This document shows, piece after piece, positions 16,573 to 26,171 of a stretch of 64,000 bases of DNA. The notes below the pieces were generated by a model. The model searched no databases and was not told where the DNA came from. It saw nothing but the letters and a program-made list of their open reading frames with translations. The first letter of the stretch is position 1. The number at the start of each line of letters is the position of its first letter. The DNA lies in NCBI RefSeq assembly GCF_900021175.1, contig NZ_FCOP01000011.1:1145947-1209946 (forward strand), given 5' to 3'. The stretch is from Pseudenterobacter timonensis. Lineage in GTDB: Bacteria; Pseudomonadota; Gammaproteobacteria; Enterobacterales; Enterobacteriaceae. A program made the translations under genes and the position numbers.

Positions 16573-17703
16573 ATGCAGTGCGCACTCTATGACGCCGGGC
16601 TTTGCCGATCCTGCCAGTGGATTGAAGAGCCGGTTCCCCGACAGCTTGACGCCAAAATGGCCGACCTCCGCCAGCTGCTTGCCGGGCATGCGGTGGGGGA
16701 GTGGTGCGCACCCGTCAGCGGGCCGGAGCAGGGCTTTCGTAATAAAGCAAAAATGGTGGTCAGCGGCAGCGTCGAAAAACCGCTGCTGGGGATGCGCCAC
16801 CGCGACGGCACCCCGCAGGATTTAACAGCGTGTCCGCTCTATCCCGCCTCGTTTGCTCCCGTCTTTGCCGCGCTGAAGCCCTTTATCGCCCGCGCGGGCT
16901 TAACGCCCTATAACATCGAGCGCCGACGCGGCGAACTGAAATACCTGCTGCTCACTGAAAGCCAGCTCGACGGCGGCATGATGCTGCGCTTTGTGCTGCG
17001 CTCGGAGAGCAAGCTCGCCCAGCTGCGCGCGGCGCTGCCCTGGCTGCGACAGCAGCTGCCGCAGCTGAAGGTGATTACGGCGAATATTCAGCCGGTGCAT
17101 ATGGCCATTATGGAAGGGGAGCAGGAGATCTACCTGACGGCGGATGAGGTGCTGGCGGAGCGGTTTAACAACGTGCCGCTCTGGATCCGCCCGAAAAGCT
17201 TCTTTCAGACCAACCCGACGGTGGCCAGCGCCCTGTACGCCACCGCCCGCGACTGGGTGCGCCCGCTCCCTGTCCGCCATATGTGGGATCTCTTCTGCGG
17301 CGTCGGCGGTTTTGGCCTGCACTGCGCCACCCCCGATATGCGGCTGACCGGCATAGAGATCTCCGCCGAGGCGATCGCCTGCGCGACGCGCTCCGCCGCC
17401 GAACTGGGGCTGACGAATCTGCACTTCCAGGCGCTGGATTCAACTCGTTTTGCCACCGCGCAGGAGAGCGTGCCGGATCTGGTGCTGGTCAACCCGCCAC
17501 GCCGCGGCATCGGGGAAGTGCTCTGCGACTATCTGAGCCAGATGGCGCCGCAGTTTATTATCTACTCCAGCTGCAACGCGCAGACGATGGCAAAAGATAT
17601 CGCCAGCCTGGCGAACTACCGCATCGCCCGCGTTCAGCTTTTCGATATGTTCCCGCACACCGCCCATTACGAAGTGTTGACGCTGTTGGTTAAAAACGGT
17701 TAA
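16573..17703 (+). CDS. rlmC: 23S rRNA (uracil-747) C5-methyltransferase RlmC
   Basis: A 376-residue SAM-dependent enzyme that methylates U747 of 23S rRNA. The N-terminal Cys cluster (C3, C11, C14) binds an iron-sulfur cluster. Then come the SAM-binding [14 protein letters not shown], the LVNPPRRG motif and the catalytic Cys in [12 protein letters not shown]. Length is one residue more than E. coli RlmC. It starts 40 bases after ybjO. Confidence 0.95.
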   Translation: MQCALYDAGLCRSCQWIEEPVPRQLDAKMADLRQLLAGHAVGEWCAPVSGPEQGFRNKAKMVVSGSVEKPLLGMRHRDGTPQDLTACPLYPASFAPVFAALKPFIARAGLTPYNIERRRGELKYLLLTESQLDGGMMLRFVLRSESKLAQLRAALPWLRQQLPQLKVITANIQPVHMAIMEGEQEIYLTADEVLAERFNNVPLWIRPKSFFQTNPTVASALYATARDWVRPLPVRHMWDLFCGVGGFGLHCATPDMRLTGIEISAEAIACATRSAAELGLTNLHFQALDSTRFATAQESVPDLVLVNPPRRGIGEVLCDYLSQMAPQFIIYSSCNAQTMAKDIASLANYRIARVQLFDMFPHTAHYEVLTLLVKNG

Positions 17704-17707
17704 CCGC

Positions 17708-17782
17708 GTAGTGCCCGGTGGCGCTGCGCTTACCGGGCCTGCGATCTGGAGCAGGCCGGGTAAGGCGAAGCCGCCGCATAAT
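17708..17782. repeat. BIME-type REP pair after rlmC
   Basis: A REP unit reading TGCCCGGTGGCGCTGCGCTT is followed by ACCGGGCCTGC and, inverted, GCAGGCCGGGTAAGGCGAAG. The two face each other as in enterobacterial BIMEs. It separates rlmC from the two-component genes. Confidence 0.8.
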
Positions 17783-17859
17783 GTTCAACAAAATGTGAAC
17801 TCTTCCCCCCTGTGAAATCAGGTAAGCTTAAGCCATCAGAACTGACCAAAGGTTTACCG

Positions 17860-18567
17860 ATGAAGCAGATCCTGCTGGTGGAAGATGACAGCGACATCGC
17901 CGCGCTGCTGCGTCTGAATTTAGAAGATGAAGGCTACGCCATTACCCATGTGGCGGACGGGGCGCAGGCGATCGCCTGCCTTGAAGAGCGGCTCTGGGAT
18001 GCCGCCATTCTCGATTTGATGCTGCCGGGGGTGGACGGACTGGAGATTTGCCGCCGCATCCGTCAACAAACCCGCTACCTGCCGGTGATTATCATCAGCG
18101 CCCGCAGCAGTGAAACCGACCGGATTACCGGGCTGGAAAACGGCGCCGATGACTATCTGGCAAAACCCTTCTCCGTCCAGGAGCTGATTGCGCGCATCCG
18201 GGCGCTGTTTCGGCGCCAGCAGGCGATGGCGCAGGCGCAAAGCGGTGAACAAATTCATGCCCACGGCATGGTGCTCGACCCGCTGACCCGCAGCGTTCGC
18301 CTGCACGGGCAGGAGGTCGATCTCACGCCGCGCGAGTTCGAACTGCTCTGGTTTTTCGCCCGTCATCCCGGGCAGGTTTTTTCGCGCCTGGCGCTGCTGG
18401 AGCAGGTGTGGGGCTATCAGCATGAAGGTTACGAACACACTGTTAATACCCACATCAACCGTCTGCGCATCAAGATTGAGAAAGAGGCGGCAGAGCCGGA
18501 GATCATCCGTACCGTCTGGGGAAAAGGCTACAAATTTGCGGAGATAAACCCGGATGCGGCGGTTTAG
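17860..18567 (+). CDS. OmpR/PhoB-family response regulator
   Basis: A 235-residue regulator. The receiver domain (1-115) has the acidic pocket VEDDSD (7-12), the phospho-acceptor D52 in ILDLMLPG, and the conserved Lys in DDYLAKPF. A winged-helix DNA-binding domain follows (about 135-228, LTPREFELLWFFARHPGQVF and HINRLRIKIE). The ATG at 17860 was chosen because it begins the receiver fold. It overlaps the kinase gene by 14 bases. E. coli K-12 has no two-component genes at this place, between rlmC and artJ. I cannot name the signal or regulon. Confidence 0.85.
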   Translation: MKQILLVEDDSDIAALLRLNLEDEGYAITHVADGAQAIACLEERLWDAAILDLMLPGVDGLEICRRIRQQTRYLPVIIISARSSETDRITGLENGADDYLAKPFSVQELIARIRALFRRQQAMAQAQSGEQIHAHGMVLDPLTRSVRLHGQEVDLTPREFELLWFFARHPGQVFSRLALLEQVWGYQHEGYEHTVNTHINRLRIKIEKEAAEPEIIRTVWGKGYKFAEINPDAAV

Positions 18568-20014
18568 CCTTGGGCAGCGCCTGACGCTGCTCTTTATTCT
18601 GCTGCTGATGCTCTGCGCGGCGGTCGCCTGCGCCGTACAGCTCTGGGCCAGCACACAGTATGGCAACGCGATGGTGCAGCGTCTCTCCGGCGGGCTGGCG
18701 CAGCAGATTGCCCGGCACGAGCCGATCCTCGACGCCCGGGGCAATGTCGACCGCCGCACGCTGAGGCCGCTCTTTGACCGGCTGATGACCTTTAACCCGA
18801 GCGTTGAGCTGTACGTCATCTCCCCCGACGGCGACCTGCTGGCCGATGGCGCGCCGCCGGGCCATATCCAGCGTCAGAAAATTGCCATTGCGCCGGTGCA
18901 GGCATTTCTCGGCGGGGCGCCGATGCCGGTGCTGGGCGACGATCCCCGCAGCCAGCATCAGAAAGTGTTCAGCGCCACGCCGCTGCGTCAGGAGGGGGTG
19001 CTGAAAGGCTACCTCTATATTATTTTGCAGGGGGAGGAGTCCAACGCGCTGGCGGCGATGGCCTGGCGCCAGGCGCTCTGGAGTACGGCGCTCTGGTCGC
19101 TGCTGCTGGTGGCGCTCTTTGGCCTGCTGGCGGGATTACTGGCCTGGTACTGGGTCACGCGCCCGGTGAAGCAACTCACCGCCGAAGTGGCGGGGCAGGA
19201 GAACATCACCGCCATCAAAGCGCTGGCGGCGCAGCCGTTGCAGCCTGCTGACGGTAATGAGGTGGCGCAGCTGCGGAACACCTTTATCGGGCTGGCGCGC
19301 AAGATCGCGACCCAGTGGGATCAGCTTGCCGACAGCGATCGCCAGCGCCGGGAGTTTATCGCCACGCTCTCTCACGATCTGCGCACGCCGCTCACCTCCC
19401 TGCTGGGCTATCTGGAGACGCTCTCCCTGAAGGCAACCAGCCTGACGCCGCAGGAGCAGCAGCACTATCTTGCCACGGCGATGCGTCAGGGGCAGAAAGT
19501 ACGTCATCTCTCGCAGCAGCTCTTTGAGCTGGCGCGGCTGGAGTATGGCGGGATTAAGCCGCAGCGGGAGCGCTTCGCGATGGGCGAGCTGGTTTCCGAC
19601 GTGGCGCAGAAGTTTGAGCTAACGGCCCGCACGCGCGAGCTGAATCTGCATATTGACGTGCCCGGGCCGCTGCCGCTGGTGAACGCCGATGTGTCGATGA
19701 TTGAGCGCGTAATGACGAATTTGCTGGATAACGCCATACGCCATACCCCTGTAGGCGGGGAGATCCGTCTGACGGTGTGGCAGGAGAACGCACAGCTGCA
19801 GGTTGAGGTGGCGGATAGCGGAACGGGCGTGGACGCCGCGCTACGCGACGATCTCTTTCAGCGTCCTTCTGTGTTAAATCCGCAGGCATCGCGGGAGAAT
19901 CGGGGAGGATTAGGGCTGCTTATCGTCAAAAGGATGCTGGAGCTGCACGGCGGCGGGATCAGGCTGATGGATTCGGTAAGCGGAGCGCGTTTTCGCTTCT
20001 TTGTACCGCTGTAG
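18554..20014 (+). CDS. Sensor histidine kinase, partner of the preceding regulator
   Basis: A 486-residue kinase. TM helices lie at about 8-30 and 175-200 and bracket a periplasmic sensor of about 145 residues. A HAMP linker (200-253) follows, then the phospho-acceptor H274 in LSHDLRTPLTSLLGYLE, the N box NLLDNAIRHTP and the G boxes DSGTGV and GGLGLLIVKRML. All catalytic elements look intact. The sensor domain carries no motif I recognise. BIME/REP sequences flank the pair on both sides, which suggests a self-contained insertion in the backbone. Confidence 0.85.
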   Translation: MRRFSLGQRLTLLFILLLMLCAAVACAVQLWASTQYGNAMVQRLSGGLAQQIARHEPILDARGNVDRRTLRPLFDRLMTFNPSVELYVISPDGDLLADGAPPGHIQRQKIAIAPVQAFLGGAPMPVLGDDPRSQHQKVFSATPLRQEGVLKGYLYIILQGEESNALAAMAWRQALWSTALWSLLLVALFGLLAGLLAWYWVTRPVKQLTAEVAGQENITAIKALAAQPLQPADGNEVAQLRNTFIGLARKIATQWDQLADSDRQRREFIATLSHDLRTPLTSLLGYLETLSLKATSLTPQEQQHYLATAMRQGQKVRHLSQQLFELARLEYGGIKPQRERFAMGELVSDVAQKFELTARTRELNLHIDVPGPLPLVNADVSMIERVMTNLLDNAIRHTPVGGEIRLTVWQENAQLQVEVADSGTGVDAALRDDLFQRPSVLNPQASRENRGGLGLLIVKRMLELHGGGIRLMDSVSGARFRFFVPL

Positions 20015-20015
20015 A

Positions 20016-20085
20016 AGTGCCGGATGGCGCTGCGCTAATCCGGCCTGCAGACCACCCCCGCAGGCCAGACCACCCGGCAAAGAAC
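20016..20085. repeat. REP elements between the kinase gene and artJ
   Basis: GTGCCGGATGGCGCTGCGCT is followed by AATCCGGCCTGC and a second GC-rich inverted unit. This is a typical REP/BIME in the gap between two convergent genes. Confidence 0.7.
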
Positions 20086-20087
20086 GG

Positions 20088-20819
20088 TTACTCAGGGAAC
20101 CACTGGTCGCTGATTTTCTGATACGTGCCGTCAGCTTTAATCGCCTTCAGGGCGCCGTTCAGCTTCTCCAGCAGCGCTTTGTTATCCGGGCGCACCGCGA
20201 TACCAAGACCGGTGCCGAAATAGTGCGGGTCGGTCACTTTATCGGTGGCGGTCCCCAGCTGCGGGTTGGTTTTCAGCCACTCGTTTACCACGGCGGTATC
20301 GCCGAACACGCCATCGATACGGCCATTTTTCAGATCGATAATCGCATTCTGGTAGCTGTCATAGGCCACGGTTTTCACCTCAGGATGTTTATCCTGCAGG
20401 TATTTCTGGTGCGTGGTGCCGTTCTCCATGCCGATGCGTTTGCCTTTCAGATCGGCGAAGCTTTTCCAGGTATCTTTTTTGGCAATCACCACCGCGGAGT
20501 TGGCGTAGTAGGGCTCGGTAAAGGCGACCTGCTTGCTGCGCTCCGGCGTAATATCCATCCCTGAAATCACCGCGTCATATTTCTTAAATTTGAGGGCGGG
20601 GATCAGGCTGTCGAAGGCGTGATTGGTGAAGGTACATTCTGCCTGCATCTGCTTGCAGAGCGCCTTTGCCAGATCGATATCAAAACCGACAATCTGGTTG
20701 CTGGCGTCGAGGGATTCGAACGGCGGATAGGTGGCGGAGACGCCGAAGTTGATCTTATCCGCGGCGGATGCGCCAGCGGCGAATGTAGCCAGCAGTGCGG
20801 CCAGTATTACCTTTTTCAT
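20088..20819 (-). CDS. artJ: Arginine-binding periplasmic protein ArtJ
   Basis: A 243-residue substrate-binding protein with a signal peptide (1-19, ending ASA-A). The mature part starts DKINFGVSATYPPFESLDA and includes FDIDLAKALCKQMQAECTF and the GMDITPERSKQVAFTEPYY block. In E. coli ArtJ is the high-affinity L-arginine receptor for the ArtQMP transporter. It is transcribed separately from artPIQM, as in E. coli, with paired ARG boxes upstream. Confidence 0.94.
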   Translation of the reverse strand: MKKVILAALLATFAAGASAADKINFGVSATYPPFESLDASNQIVGFDIDLAKALCKQMQAECTFTNHAFDSLIPALKFKKYDAVISGMDITPERSKQVAFTEPYYANSAVVIAKKDTWKSFADLKGKRIGMENGTTHQKYLQDKHPEVKTVAYDSYQNAIIDLKNGRIDGVFGDTAVVNEWLKTNPQLGTATDKVTDPHYFGTGLGIAVRPDNKALLEKLNGALKAIKADGTYQKISDQWFPE

Positions 20820-20887
20820 CTTGAAGCTCCCGTCTGTCTAACTTTTTCAGCACCGTCTCTGCGGCATGAAGCTACAATGCCACTGAT

Positions 20888-20922
20888 TGAATTTGTATGC
20901 AATAAAAATGATTAAATATTAT
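20888..20922 (-). promoter_or_regulatory. Paired ARG boxes (ArgR) upstream of artJ
   Basis: TGAATTTGTATGCA (20888-20901) matches the ARG box core TGAATwwwwATTCA with one mismatch. TGATTAAATATTAT (20909-20922) is a weaker copy. Their centres are 21 bases apart, the spacing of natural ArgR operator pairs. They lie about 70-100 bases before the artJ start. Confidence 0.65.
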
Positions 20923-20930
20923 CTTCATAA

Positions 20931-20965
20931 TAAAAAAAACGGGTAAACCAGATGGTTACCCGTTT
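20931..20965 (-). terminator. Rho-independent terminator of artPIQM
   Basis: On the minus strand AAACGGGTAACC and GGTTTACCCGTTT pair around a four-base loop and are followed by a T run. It starts 50 bases past the artM stop and isolates the operon from artJ. Confidence 0.85.
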
Positions 20966-21014
20966 CGATAAGTGAGATTTATGCACTTCTTGCCGGATGG
21001 CGAAGCGCTTTACG

Positions 21015-21683
21015 TTAGTTTCTGCGCTCGAACGCTAACGCCTTGCGTTCAATCAGGCGCATCAGCAGCGTCAGCAGGCCGTTAACCACCAGATAAATCA
21101 CCCCCGCCGCGCCAAAGACCATCACATCATAGGTGCGGCCATAGAGCAGCTGTCCGTGGCCCATCACCTCCATCAGCGTAATGGTGTAGGCGAGCGAGGT
21201 GCTCTTGAACACCAGCACCACCTCGTTGGAATAGGAGGAGAGCGCGCGCTTAAAGGCGTAGGGCAGGAGGATCGCCAGGGTATCTTTTTTGCTCATCCCC
21301 AGCGCGCCGCACGACTGCCACTGGCCTGCCGGAATGGCGCGAATCGCCCCGTAGAAGAGCTGCGTGGTATAAGCGGCGCTGTTCAGCGACAGGGCGAGCA
21401 GCGCGCAGAGCCACGGCTCGGAGAGCAGGTGCCAGAGCACCGGGTACTCCTGAAGCCGCGGGAACTGGCCCGGCCCGTAATAGATCAAAAAGATCTGCAC
21501 CAGCAGCGGCGTACCGGTGAACAGGGTGATATAGCCGCGCACAATCCACGCCAGCACCGGCGTTTTGAGCGTCAGGATGATGGTGAAGATCAGCGCCAGG
21601 ATAAGCGCCACGATAATAGACGCCACGGTGAGCGTCAGGCTGGTGTGCAGCCCTTTCATCAGTTCAGGTAAATACTCAAGCAT
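21015..21683 (-). CDS. artM: Arginine ABC transporter permease ArtM
   Basis: A 222-residue permease of the HisM/GlnP type. The N-terminus LEYLPELMKGLHTSLTLTV and the EAA-like loop SCGALGMSKKDTLAILLPYA are typical. It forms the membrane channel with ArtQ. Its start overlaps the artQ stop by one base. It is the last gene of artPIQM. Confidence 0.94.
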   Translation of the reverse strand: MLEYLPELMKGLHTSLTLTVASIIVALILALIFTIILTLKTPVLAWIVRGYITLFTGTPLLVQIFLIYYGPGQFPRLQEYPVLWHLLSEPWLCALLALSLNSAAYTTQLFYGAIRAIPAGQWQSCGALGMSKKDTLAILLPYAFKRALSSYSNEVVLVFKSTSLAYTITLMEVMGHGQLLYGRTYDVMVFGAAGVIYLVVNGLLTLLMRLIERKALAFERRN

Positions 21684-22399
21684 CAGCCCGGTCTCCGCTC
21701 AAAACGCGTCGCGCGCAGGTCAATACGCTTAAGGATGTACTGACTGACCAGGGTAATCACCAGATAGATAGCCGCGGCAATGATGTACCAGTTAAACGGC
21801 TCCTGGGTACGGGTGGCGATACTTTTGGTCTGCAACATTAAATCGTTAACGCTTATCAGGCTCACCAGCGCGGTATCTTTCAGCAGCACCAGCCACTGGT
21901 TGCCCAGCCCCGGCAGGGCATGACGCCACATCTGCGGCATCACCAGACGGAAGAAGATGGCGGTTTTCGACAGACCCAGCGCCTGGCCCGACTCCCACTG
22001 CCCCTGCGGTACCGCTTTCAGCGCGCCGCGCAGGGTTTGCGAGGCGTAGGCGGCGTAGAGCAGCGAAAGGGCGATCACGCCGCAGAGGAACGGGCTGACG
22101 TCAAAGTTCTCAATCTGCATCTGCACCGGGATCTGCGCAAAGCCGAGGTTGATCGTAAAGCCGTCCGACAGCGTGAGCAGCAGCTGTGAAGAACCGAAAT
22201 AGATAAAGAGGACCACCAGAATTTCCGGCAGCCCGCGCAGGATCGTCACCAGCGCCGAGCCTGTCCAGGCGATGGGGCGCCATTTTACCGACTCCCACAC
22301 CGCAAAGAACATGGCCAGCGCCAGCCCGATGATAAGCGCGCAAACGGCAAGGCCGACGGTCATCCCGGCGGCGCTTGCTAAAGGAAAAATTTCATTCAT
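21683..22399 (-). CDS. artQ: Arginine ABC transporter permease ArtQ
   Basis: A 238-residue permease whose partner is ArtM. The docking loop is [20 protein letters not shown]. Five hydrophobic segments are visible. It starts six bases after artI. Confidence 0.94.
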   Translation of the reverse strand: MNEIFPLASAAGMTVGLAVCALIIGLALAMFFAVWESVKWRPIAWTGSALVTILRGLPEILVVLFIYFGSSQLLLTLSDGFTINLGFAQIPVQMQIENFDVSPFLCGVIALSLLYAAYASQTLRGALKAVPQGQWESGQALGLSKTAIFFRLVMPQMWRHALPGLGNQWLVLLKDTALVSLISVNDLMLQTKSIATRTQEPFNWYIIAAAIYLVITLVSQYILKRIDLRATRFERRPG

Positions 22400-22405
22400 C
22401 AGGAA

Positions 22406-23137
22406 TTACTTCTGGAACCATTTGTTATAGATGGTTTCGTAGGTGCCGTCTTTCTTCGCTTTTTCCAGCGCAGCGTTAAACTTCTGCTGCAGCTCGGTGT
22501 TGCCCTGACGAACGGCGATACCCAGCCCGGTGCCGAAGTAATCTTTATCGGTCACTTTATCGCCCACGGCGGCGAGCTTGTCGTTGGCCTTCAGCCACTC
22601 GGTCACCACGGCGGTATCCCCAAAGACCGCGTCGATACGGCCATTTTGCAGATCCAGCTTCGCGTTCTGGTAGCTGTCATACGGCACGGTATTGATTTCC
22701 GGATGCTTATCCATAATGAACTTCTGGTGAGTTGTGCCGTTCTGCACGCCCACTTTTTTGCCTTTCAGCAGGTCAACAGAGGCATATTTGCCTTTCTGCC
22801 CGACGAACAGCGCGGAGTTGTCATAGTACGGGGTGGTGAAGAGCACCTGTTTTTCACGCTCCGGCGTGATATCCATGCCCGCCATCACCGCGTCAACGCG
22901 GCGGAACTTGAGGCTTGGGATCAGGCTGTCGAACGACTGGTTGCTGAAGGTGCAGGTCGCGTCGATCTCTTTACAGAGGGCGTTCGCCAGATCCACGTCA
23001 AAGCCGACAATCTTGTTGTTGGCGTCGATGGACTCAAACGGAGGGTAGGAGGCTTCGGTGGCGAAGCGAATCGTCTGGGCTGCGGTAGCGGAAAGGCTGA
23101 CGCTGGCGAGCAGTGCGGCTATCAGTACTTTTTTCAT
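22406..23137 (-). CDS. artI: Periplasmic binding protein ArtI
   Basis: A 243-residue binding protein very similar to ArtJ, with a signal peptide (1-19) and IRFATEASYPPFESIDANNK at the mature start. The start MKKVLIAALLASV at 23137 was used, not a longer in-frame extension, because it gives the signal peptide and the family length. Ligand preference of ArtI is less clear than that of ArtJ. It lies within artPIQM. Confidence 0.93.
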   Translation of the reverse strand: MKKVLIAALLASVSLSATAAQTIRFATEASYPPFESIDANNKIVGFDVDLANALCKEIDATCTFSNQSFDSLIPSLKFRRVDAVMAGMDITPEREKQVLFTTPYYDNSALFVGQKGKYASVDLLKGKKVGVQNGTTHQKFIMDKHPEINTVPYDSYQNAKLDLQNGRIDAVFGDTAVVTEWLKANDKLAAVGDKVTDKDYFGTGLGIAVRQGNTELQQKFNAALEKAKKDGTYETIYNKWFQK

Positions 23138-23156
23138 TCTCTTTTTCCCTAACACA

Positions 23157-23885
23157 TCAGTGAGATAAATAGTGTTTAAAGGCGTCGGTCTGCGGATCGC
23201 TAAAGCAGCTGGCGTCCCCTTGTTCGACGATATGACCATTTTCCATATAGACCACGCGGCTGGCGGTTTTACGCGCCACTTCCACCTCGTGGGTCACGAT
23301 AACTTGGGTGATATTGGTCTGCGCCAGTTCGCGGATAATGCTGACGATCTGGGCGGTGATCTCCGGGTCCAGCGCGGCGGTCGGTTCGTCAAACAGCAGC
23401 ACCGCAGGCTCCATCATCAGCGCGCGGGCAATCGCCACGCGCTGCTGCTGGCCGCCGGAAAGGTGCAGCGGGTAGCGATCGCTGTAGGGCTTCAGACGCA
23501 GGCGCTCCAGCAGCTTGTCGGCGCGCGCCATCGCCTGATCTTTGCTTAAACCGAGCACGCGGCACGGCGCTTCAATCAGGTTTTGCAGCACGGTCAGGTG
23601 CGGCCAGAGGTTGTACTGCTGGAAGACCATCCCGACGTTGCGGCGCAGATCGCGAATCGCTTTATCGGAAGGGGTTTTCGCAAAATCAAAGTGATTGCCC
23701 GCAATCTCCAGGGTGCCGGAGCGCGGCATTTCAAGCAGGTTAAGCACGCGCAGCAGAGAACTTTTGCCTGCCCCGCTTGGGCCGAGCAGAACCAGCGTTT
23801 CGCCCTCGGGGCAGTGCAGCGTAATGTCGAACAGCGCCTGGTGTGCGCCGTAAAAGCAGTTAATGCCGTTTAGTTGAATACTCAT
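23157..23885 (-). CDS. artP: Arginine ABC transporter ATPase ArtP
   Basis: A 242-residue ATPase. Walker A is GPSGAGKSS, the signature is [15 protein letters not shown], Walker B is [12 protein letters not shown] and the switch His is in IVTHEVEVA. It is the first gene of artPIQM, with ARG-box-like sequence upstream. Confidence 0.95.
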   Translation of the reverse strand: MSIQLNGINCFYGAHQALFDITLHCPEGETLVLLGPSGAGKSSLLRVLNLLEMPRSGTLEIAGNHFDFAKTPSDKAIRDLRRNVGMVFQQYNLWPHLTVLQNLIEAPCRVLGLSKDQAMARADKLLERLRLKPYSDRYPLHLSGGQQQRVAIARALMMEPAVLLFDEPTAALDPEITAQIVSIIRELAQTNITQVIVTHEVEVARKTASRVVYMENGHIVEQGDASCFSDPQTDAFKHYLSH

Positions 23886-23948
23886 CGGGGCAGTCTTTAC
23901 TCATCCAGGCAATCTATAGCAATTGAGGCCGCAGATAGTACCGTCGAC

Positions 23949-23983
23949 AGAATAGTTATGCAATATTTATGCGTTAAAAGTTA
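23949..23983 (-). promoter_or_regulatory. Probable paired ARG boxes upstream of artP
   Basis: AGAATAGTTATGCA (23949-23962) differs from the ARG core at two places. TGCGTTAAAAGTTA (23970-23983), centred 21 bases away, is a weak second half. The 21-base spacing is what supports the call. They lie 64-98 bases before the artP start. Confidence 0.5.
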
Positions 23984-24110
23984 AATATAACCCGCATTCT
24001 ACCCTAAAAATAGCACAAAATAGGGGAAGGCATTGGCGGCGAGAATAAATGTCGGCATTCCTTAAGAAATGCCGGACATTTTACGGGGTTAACTATTCTG
24101 CGGCGGGAAA

Positions 24111-24629
24111 TTAACGGTCCTCAATGGACTGGCGCAGCGTGCCGGCGGGAGCATGGACGCTGCCGCCAAGGTAACGCACGTCGTCAACGGCCCAGCACTG
24201 CCCTTCGCGGATCATCAGCACCTCATCCTGCCAGCGCTGGCTGCCCTGAGTCAGCGTTACGCGCAGCGGAATGTTGCGCGCGTCGGTATTCGGAATTGTT
24301 GAGGCGCTGGCCACCACGGCGCTGTCAGGCGGGGTGGTGCGGCTGGAGAACGGGTCGGACTGAAGCAGCACGCGTTTCTCCGGATCGCGCATCGCCTCAT
24401 CAAGCTGGGCGGCGAGCTTGTCGCTCAGGTAAGGACGCAGCGCCGTCAGGTCGGTGCTGTTATGCTGCATGCGGTAGTCATAAAACTGTTGCGCCACGGA
24501 GTCGGGACCGCCCTGCACACAGGGGCCGCTGCGGGTGCCGATATCCTTAAAGGCCGGATCGACCTGGGTGGTACAGGCACTGAGCAGCAGCGCGCAAGGC
24601 ACTAAAACCGTCAAACTTTTTAAGTGCAT
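24111..24629 (-). CDS. ybjP: Lipoprotein YbjP
   Basis: A 172-residue lipoprotein with the lipobox LLSAC (Cys near residue 19) and the conserved TRSGPCVQGGPDSVAQQFYD and DDVRYLGGSVHAPAGTLRQS of E. coli YbjP. The ATG at 24629 is used because it gives a proper lipoprotein signal; an in-frame start 14 codons earlier does not. Function is unknown. Confidence 0.9.
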   Translation of the reverse strand: MHLKSLTVLVPCALLLSACTTQVDPAFKDIGTRSGPCVQGGPDSVAQQFYDYRMQHNSTDLTALRPYLSDKLAAQLDEAMRDPEKRVLLQSDPFSSRTTPPDSAVVASASTIPNTDARNIPLRVTLTQGSQRWQDEVLMIREGQCWAVDDVRYLGGSVHAPAGTLRQSIEDR

Positions 24630-24746
24630 GGGGATTTCCTTATTAAGTACAGGACGTAACTTTCCTTTCAATCATAGCGCAACGATCCGATAATGTGAGT
24701 GTGTAATAATTCGCTAACGCATTGAACGCTAAAGAAGGAGCCAAAC

Positions 24747-25070
24747 ATGCAACTTTCCACAACGCCTACGCTGGAAGGGCAGTCGATTGTCGAGTATTGC
24801 GGCGTCGTGACGGGCGAAGCGATTCTCGGAGCGAACATTTTCCGCGACTTTTTTGCCGGGATCCGCGACATCGTTGGCGGCCGTTCGGGCGCCTATGAGA
24901 AAGAGCTGCGCAAGGCGCGTGAAATCGCTTTTCGCGAGCTGAGCGAACAGGCGAGGGCGCTGGGCGCCAATGCGGTGGTCGGCATTGATATCGACTATGA
25001 GACCGTAGGGAAAGAGGGCAGTATGCTGATGGTGAGCGTCAGCGGCACGGCGGTGAAAACGGCGCGATGA
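24747..25070 (+). CDS. ybjQ: UPF0145 family protein YbjQ
   Basis: A 107-residue heavy-metal-binding-domain protein (UPF0145). [41 protein letters not shown] and MVSVSGTAV match the family. GAAGGAG lies eight bases before the ATG. It overlaps amiD by four bases (ATGA) and is divergent from ybjP. Its role is not established. Confidence 0.92.
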   Translation: MQLSTTPTLEGQSIVEYCGVVTGEAILGANIFRDFFAGIRDIVGGRSGAYEKELRKAREIAFRELSEQARALGANAVVGIDIDYETVGKEGSMLMVSVSGTAVKTAR

Positions 25071-25888
25071 GGCGCTCCCTCCTCCCGCTGGCGCTGGCCC
25101 TGCTGCTGGCAGGGTGCGCGGCGGAAAAAGGCATTGTCGATCGCGGCGCCTACGAGCTGGATACCCGCCATCAGGCGCAGGCGGCCTATCCGCGCGTCAA
25201 GGTGCTGGTGATCCACTACACCGCCGACGATTTCGACAGCTCGCTCGCCACCCTCACCGCGAAGCAGGTCAGCTCGCACTATCTGATTCCGGCGAAGCCC
25301 CCCGCGCCGGACGGCAAGCCGCGCATCTGGCAGCTGGTGCCGGAGAACGAGCTGGCATGGCACGCGGGCGTCAGCTTCTGGCGCGGCACAAACCGCATTA
25401 ACGACACTTCCGTTGGCATCGAGCTGGAAAACCGCGGCTGGCAAAAGGCGGGCGGGGTAAAATATTTCGCGCCGTTTGAACCTGCGCAGATTGCCGCTCT
25501 TATCCCCCTGGCGAAGGATATTATCGCCCGCTACGACATTCAGCCGCAGAATGTCGTCGCCCACGCGGATATCGCCCCGCAGCGTAAAGAGGATCCCGGC
25601 CCGCTCTTTCCGTGGCGCGAGCTGGCGCAGCAGGGCATTGGCGCCTGGCCCGATCCGGCGCGGGTCGCTTTTTATCTTAACGGCCAGCCGCCTCATCAGC
25701 CGGTCGATCGCGAGGTGCTGCTGGGGCTGCTTGCCCGCTACGGCTATGAAGTCCCCCAGGGGGCCACAGATAAAGAAAAGAGCCGAATAATAAGCGCGTT
25801 TCAAATGCATTTCCGTCCCGATTTATATTCAGGCGTTTCTGATAAAGAAACAATGGCAATTATCGAAGCGTTGCTGGAAAAATATTGA
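25067..25888 (+). CDS. amiD: N-acetylmuramoyl-L-alanine amidase AmiD
   Basis: A 273-residue outer-membrane lipoprotein (lipobox LLAGC at about 13-17) with an Amidase_2 domain. Zinc-site elements are VIHYTADDF and [21 protein letters not shown]-terminal peptidoglycan-binding-like helical domain follows (about 205-270). It cleaves amide links of peptidoglycan and anhydro-muropeptides. It is co-translated with ybjQ and is the last backbone gene before the T2SS insertion. Confidence 0.94.
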   Translation: MRRSLLPLALALLLAGCAAEKGIVDRGAYELDTRHQAQAAYPRVKVLVIHYTADDFDSSLATLTAKQVSSHYLIPAKPPAPDGKPRIWQLVPENELAWHAGVSFWRGTNRINDTSVGIELENRGWQKAGGVKYFAPFEPAQIAALIPLAKDIIARYDIQPQNVVAHADIAPQRKEDPGPLFPWRELAQQGIGAWPDPARVAFYLNGQPPHQPVDREVLLGLLARYGYEVPQGATDKEKSRIISAFQMHFRPDLYSGVSDKETMAIIEALLEKY

Positions 25889-26171
25889 GAGGAGTAACCC
25901 TCTGGTACTACTCCTGATTAATTACTTACGCAGCGTAATTTTTTGAGATTAATCTTAAGTTCAAAGTGAATTAACTTTTAGTTAATTGACTTAAAAATGC
26001 TCTCATCTAAGATAGACACATAGCTTGCTAAGGAATGTACGCAACAAACTCTAAGGGATGAGAATGACTCTCATAATATCTTCGTAATATTTAGTTGGCA
26101 TTTTTTTGATATTCGGTTTATTGCCGGGATCAAACTTATCTAAACTTTAAAAATCTTAAACAGGTCTAATA

